Source: Elusimicrobiota bacterium (GTDB lineage: Bacteria; CG03; SLGR01). Taken from it: a stretch of 50,314 nt of DNA. Positions 49,812 to 50,314 of this stretch are shown one piece after another; positions within the stretch are counted from its first letter, which is position 1, and each line of letters opens with the position of its first letter. The notes under the pieces are model-generated. The model was not told the origin of the DNA, did no database searches, and worked only from the letters and a program-made list of their open reading frames with translations. A program made the position numbers and the translations under genes. Where the stretch lies: the NCBI GenBank assembly GCA_003553445.1, contig PWEK01000004.1, positions 1 to 50,314 of the forward strand, read 5' to 3'.

Positions 49812-50314
49812 CCAAGCGGCAAGGCAGGGGCTTTTGGTGCCTCGATTCGCAGGTTCGAATCCTGCCACCCCAGCCAACCCTGACCCAACGAACTGAAAGT
49901 CAGATATATTTTTATCAGAAGAAAAATCCTTAAAATTTTTTCGAGAGCTTGCGCTCGATGTGGGGGATCGAGTGCAAGCTCTCTTAAGAACGCCCTCTTC
50001 TCCTGCCCTTTTGTCGTCGGTTGTATCTGAAAGATACAACTCAATTTCAATTTGGGTGGGGGAATAATTTATTTTCTTAATACATTTTTTTAAAAGAGAG
50101 TTTCGAGCCTGTGAGGAACTCTCTTTTTGCGTTTTTACAATCGTTTTTAAGGCCTTGTGAATGCTGTCTGTCAGGTTTTCTAAAAAATTTTGCGAAAGTT
50201 CGTATCCTTTTTGGTGGGCAAGCCCTGTTTTGGTCACGTCGGAGTAAACGAACCCTGACAATATTTTTTTATCGTCGACAAGCTTATTCAAGTAGTTATA
50301 AATGTAGTTTTCCA
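49704..50314 (-). CDS. Possible recombinase C-terminus running off the right edge (chimeric 3' end)
   Basis: The frame enters from the right edge (open beyond 50314) and continues to 49704. Residues near the edge (NYLNKLVDDKKILSGFVYSDVTKT, then a basic coiled stretch and KKINYSPTQIEIELYLSD) have the look of the C-terminal part of a serine recombinase or resolvase; that identification is a weak inference. From about 49876 downward the frame runs antisense through tRNA-Gln (VAGFEPANRGTKSPCLAAWLHP) and into ispE; this part is most likely spurious. The gene's real end is probably at or before the tRNA, where an element could have inserted. Confidence 0.4.
   Translation of the reverse strand, partial: ENYIYNYLNKLVDDKKILSGFVYSDVTKTGLAHQKGYELSQNFLENLTDSIHKALKTIVKTQKESSSQARNSLLKKCIKKINYSPTQIEIELYLSDTTDDKRAGEEGVLKRACTRSPTSSASSRKNFKDFSSDKNISDFQFVGSGLAGVAGFEPANRGTKSPCLAAWLHPIYRFYYPGFIFKSFINYPGYGFCQVFFVKESK
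49802..49876 (+). tRNA. tRNA-Gln (anticodon TTG)
   Basis: A 75-base tRNA including CCA. The acceptor is TGGGGTG / CACCCCA, the T-arm contains GGTTCGAATCC, and the anticodon loop TTTTGGT gives TTG. The first ten bases double as the end of ispE. Confidence 0.95.
49943..49983. repeat. 17-bp inverted repeat with nested half-sites
   Basis: GAGAGCTTGCGCTCGAT (49943-49959) and ATCGAGTGCAAGCTCTC (49967-49983) pair with one G-T position around the loop GTGGGGG. Each arm is itself quasi-palindromic around GAGC/GCTC. No T-run follows on either strand, so a terminator is unlikely; a recombination site is possible. Confidence 0.6.
50020..50040. repeat. 8-bp inverted repeat
   Basis: GTTGTATC and GATACAAC are perfect complements around TGAAA. 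It lies within the minus-strand recombinase-like frame. Confidence 0.5.
50092..50127. repeat. 11-bp inverted repeat resembling a terminator
   Basis: AAAAGAGAGTT and AACTCTCTTTT are perfect complements around a 14-base loop. A short T-run follows on the plus strand. It could end plus-strand transcription from ispE-tRNA-Gln, yet it lies inside the minus-strand frame. Confidence 0.5.

Noticed and set aside
49565-50050. Minus-strand frame with GWQDSNLRIEAPKAPALPLGYTP
   Set aside because: This is the familiar antisense translation of a tRNA gene (tRNA-Gln at 49802-49876), a known annotation artefact and not a protein.

Overview
This window looks like chromosomal DNA from a Gram-negative, strictly anaerobic, probably uncultured bacterium. 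Outer-membrane proteins, signal-peptide lipoproteins and a LolB-like position beside ispE point to a diderm. A hybrid cluster protein, a PerR-type rubrerythrin/superoxide reductase/ferritin cluster, Rex and an ion-pumping [NiFe] hydrogenase point to fermentative anaerobic life. PorV/PorQ-type proteins, FlgD-Ig/T9SS-like C-terminal domains and S74-type fibres recall candidate lineages such as Elusimicrobiota or Omnitrophota. That placement is inference; no rRNA or ribosomal protein is present to test it.

Layout. 1-2.2 kb: 3' end of a spermidine-synthase-like membrane protein, then a Tat-signal radical SAM enzyme of the AmmeMemoRadiSam family. 2.3-5.0 kb: a small outer-membrane protein, then an Rrf2 regulator with a perfect palindrome over its promoter, followed by hcp. 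5.3-12.4 kb: two diverged copies of a three-gene surface block (FlgD-Ig secreted protein, PorV-like barrel, trimeric fibre with self-cleaving S74 chaperone), each preceded by four 11-bp phased repeats. 12.4-18.2 kb: a serine-hydrolase lipoprotein, ArsR plus an ABC exporter, an acidic repeat protein and a PilZ-like protein.

18.3-35.7 kb: one unbroken operon of 23 genes. It begins with rex, whose start codon abuts a Rex operator, and continues with an electron-input module (HydB/HydG-like plus ferredoxin), an Mbh-type group 4 [NiFe] hydrogenase, a complete Mrp-type antiporter set, the maturation protease and hypA-F-C-D-E. The gene order suggests an NADH-redox-controlled, H2-evolving, Na+ or H+ pumping machine encoded with most of its maturation factors. 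No hypB is present.

35.7-36.3 kb is a G-poor, repeat-rich noncoding stretch ending in a terminator and initiator tRNA. 36.5-39.2 kb: perR, rubrerythrin, superoxide reductase, ferritin, MazG and a stand-alone MshEN domain. 39.2-45.7 kb is on the minus strand: a flippase-like protein, a degenerate HD-GYP protein, a PilB/GspE ATPase, tRNA-Leu and a DinG-type helicase. 45.8-50.3 kb: an HD-GYP protein, then TPR protein, LolB-like lipoprotein, ispE and tRNA-Gln, an order also known from Pseudomonas. It is broken after the tRNA by the end of what may be a recombinase gene, suggesting a mobile element inserted at tRNA-Gln.
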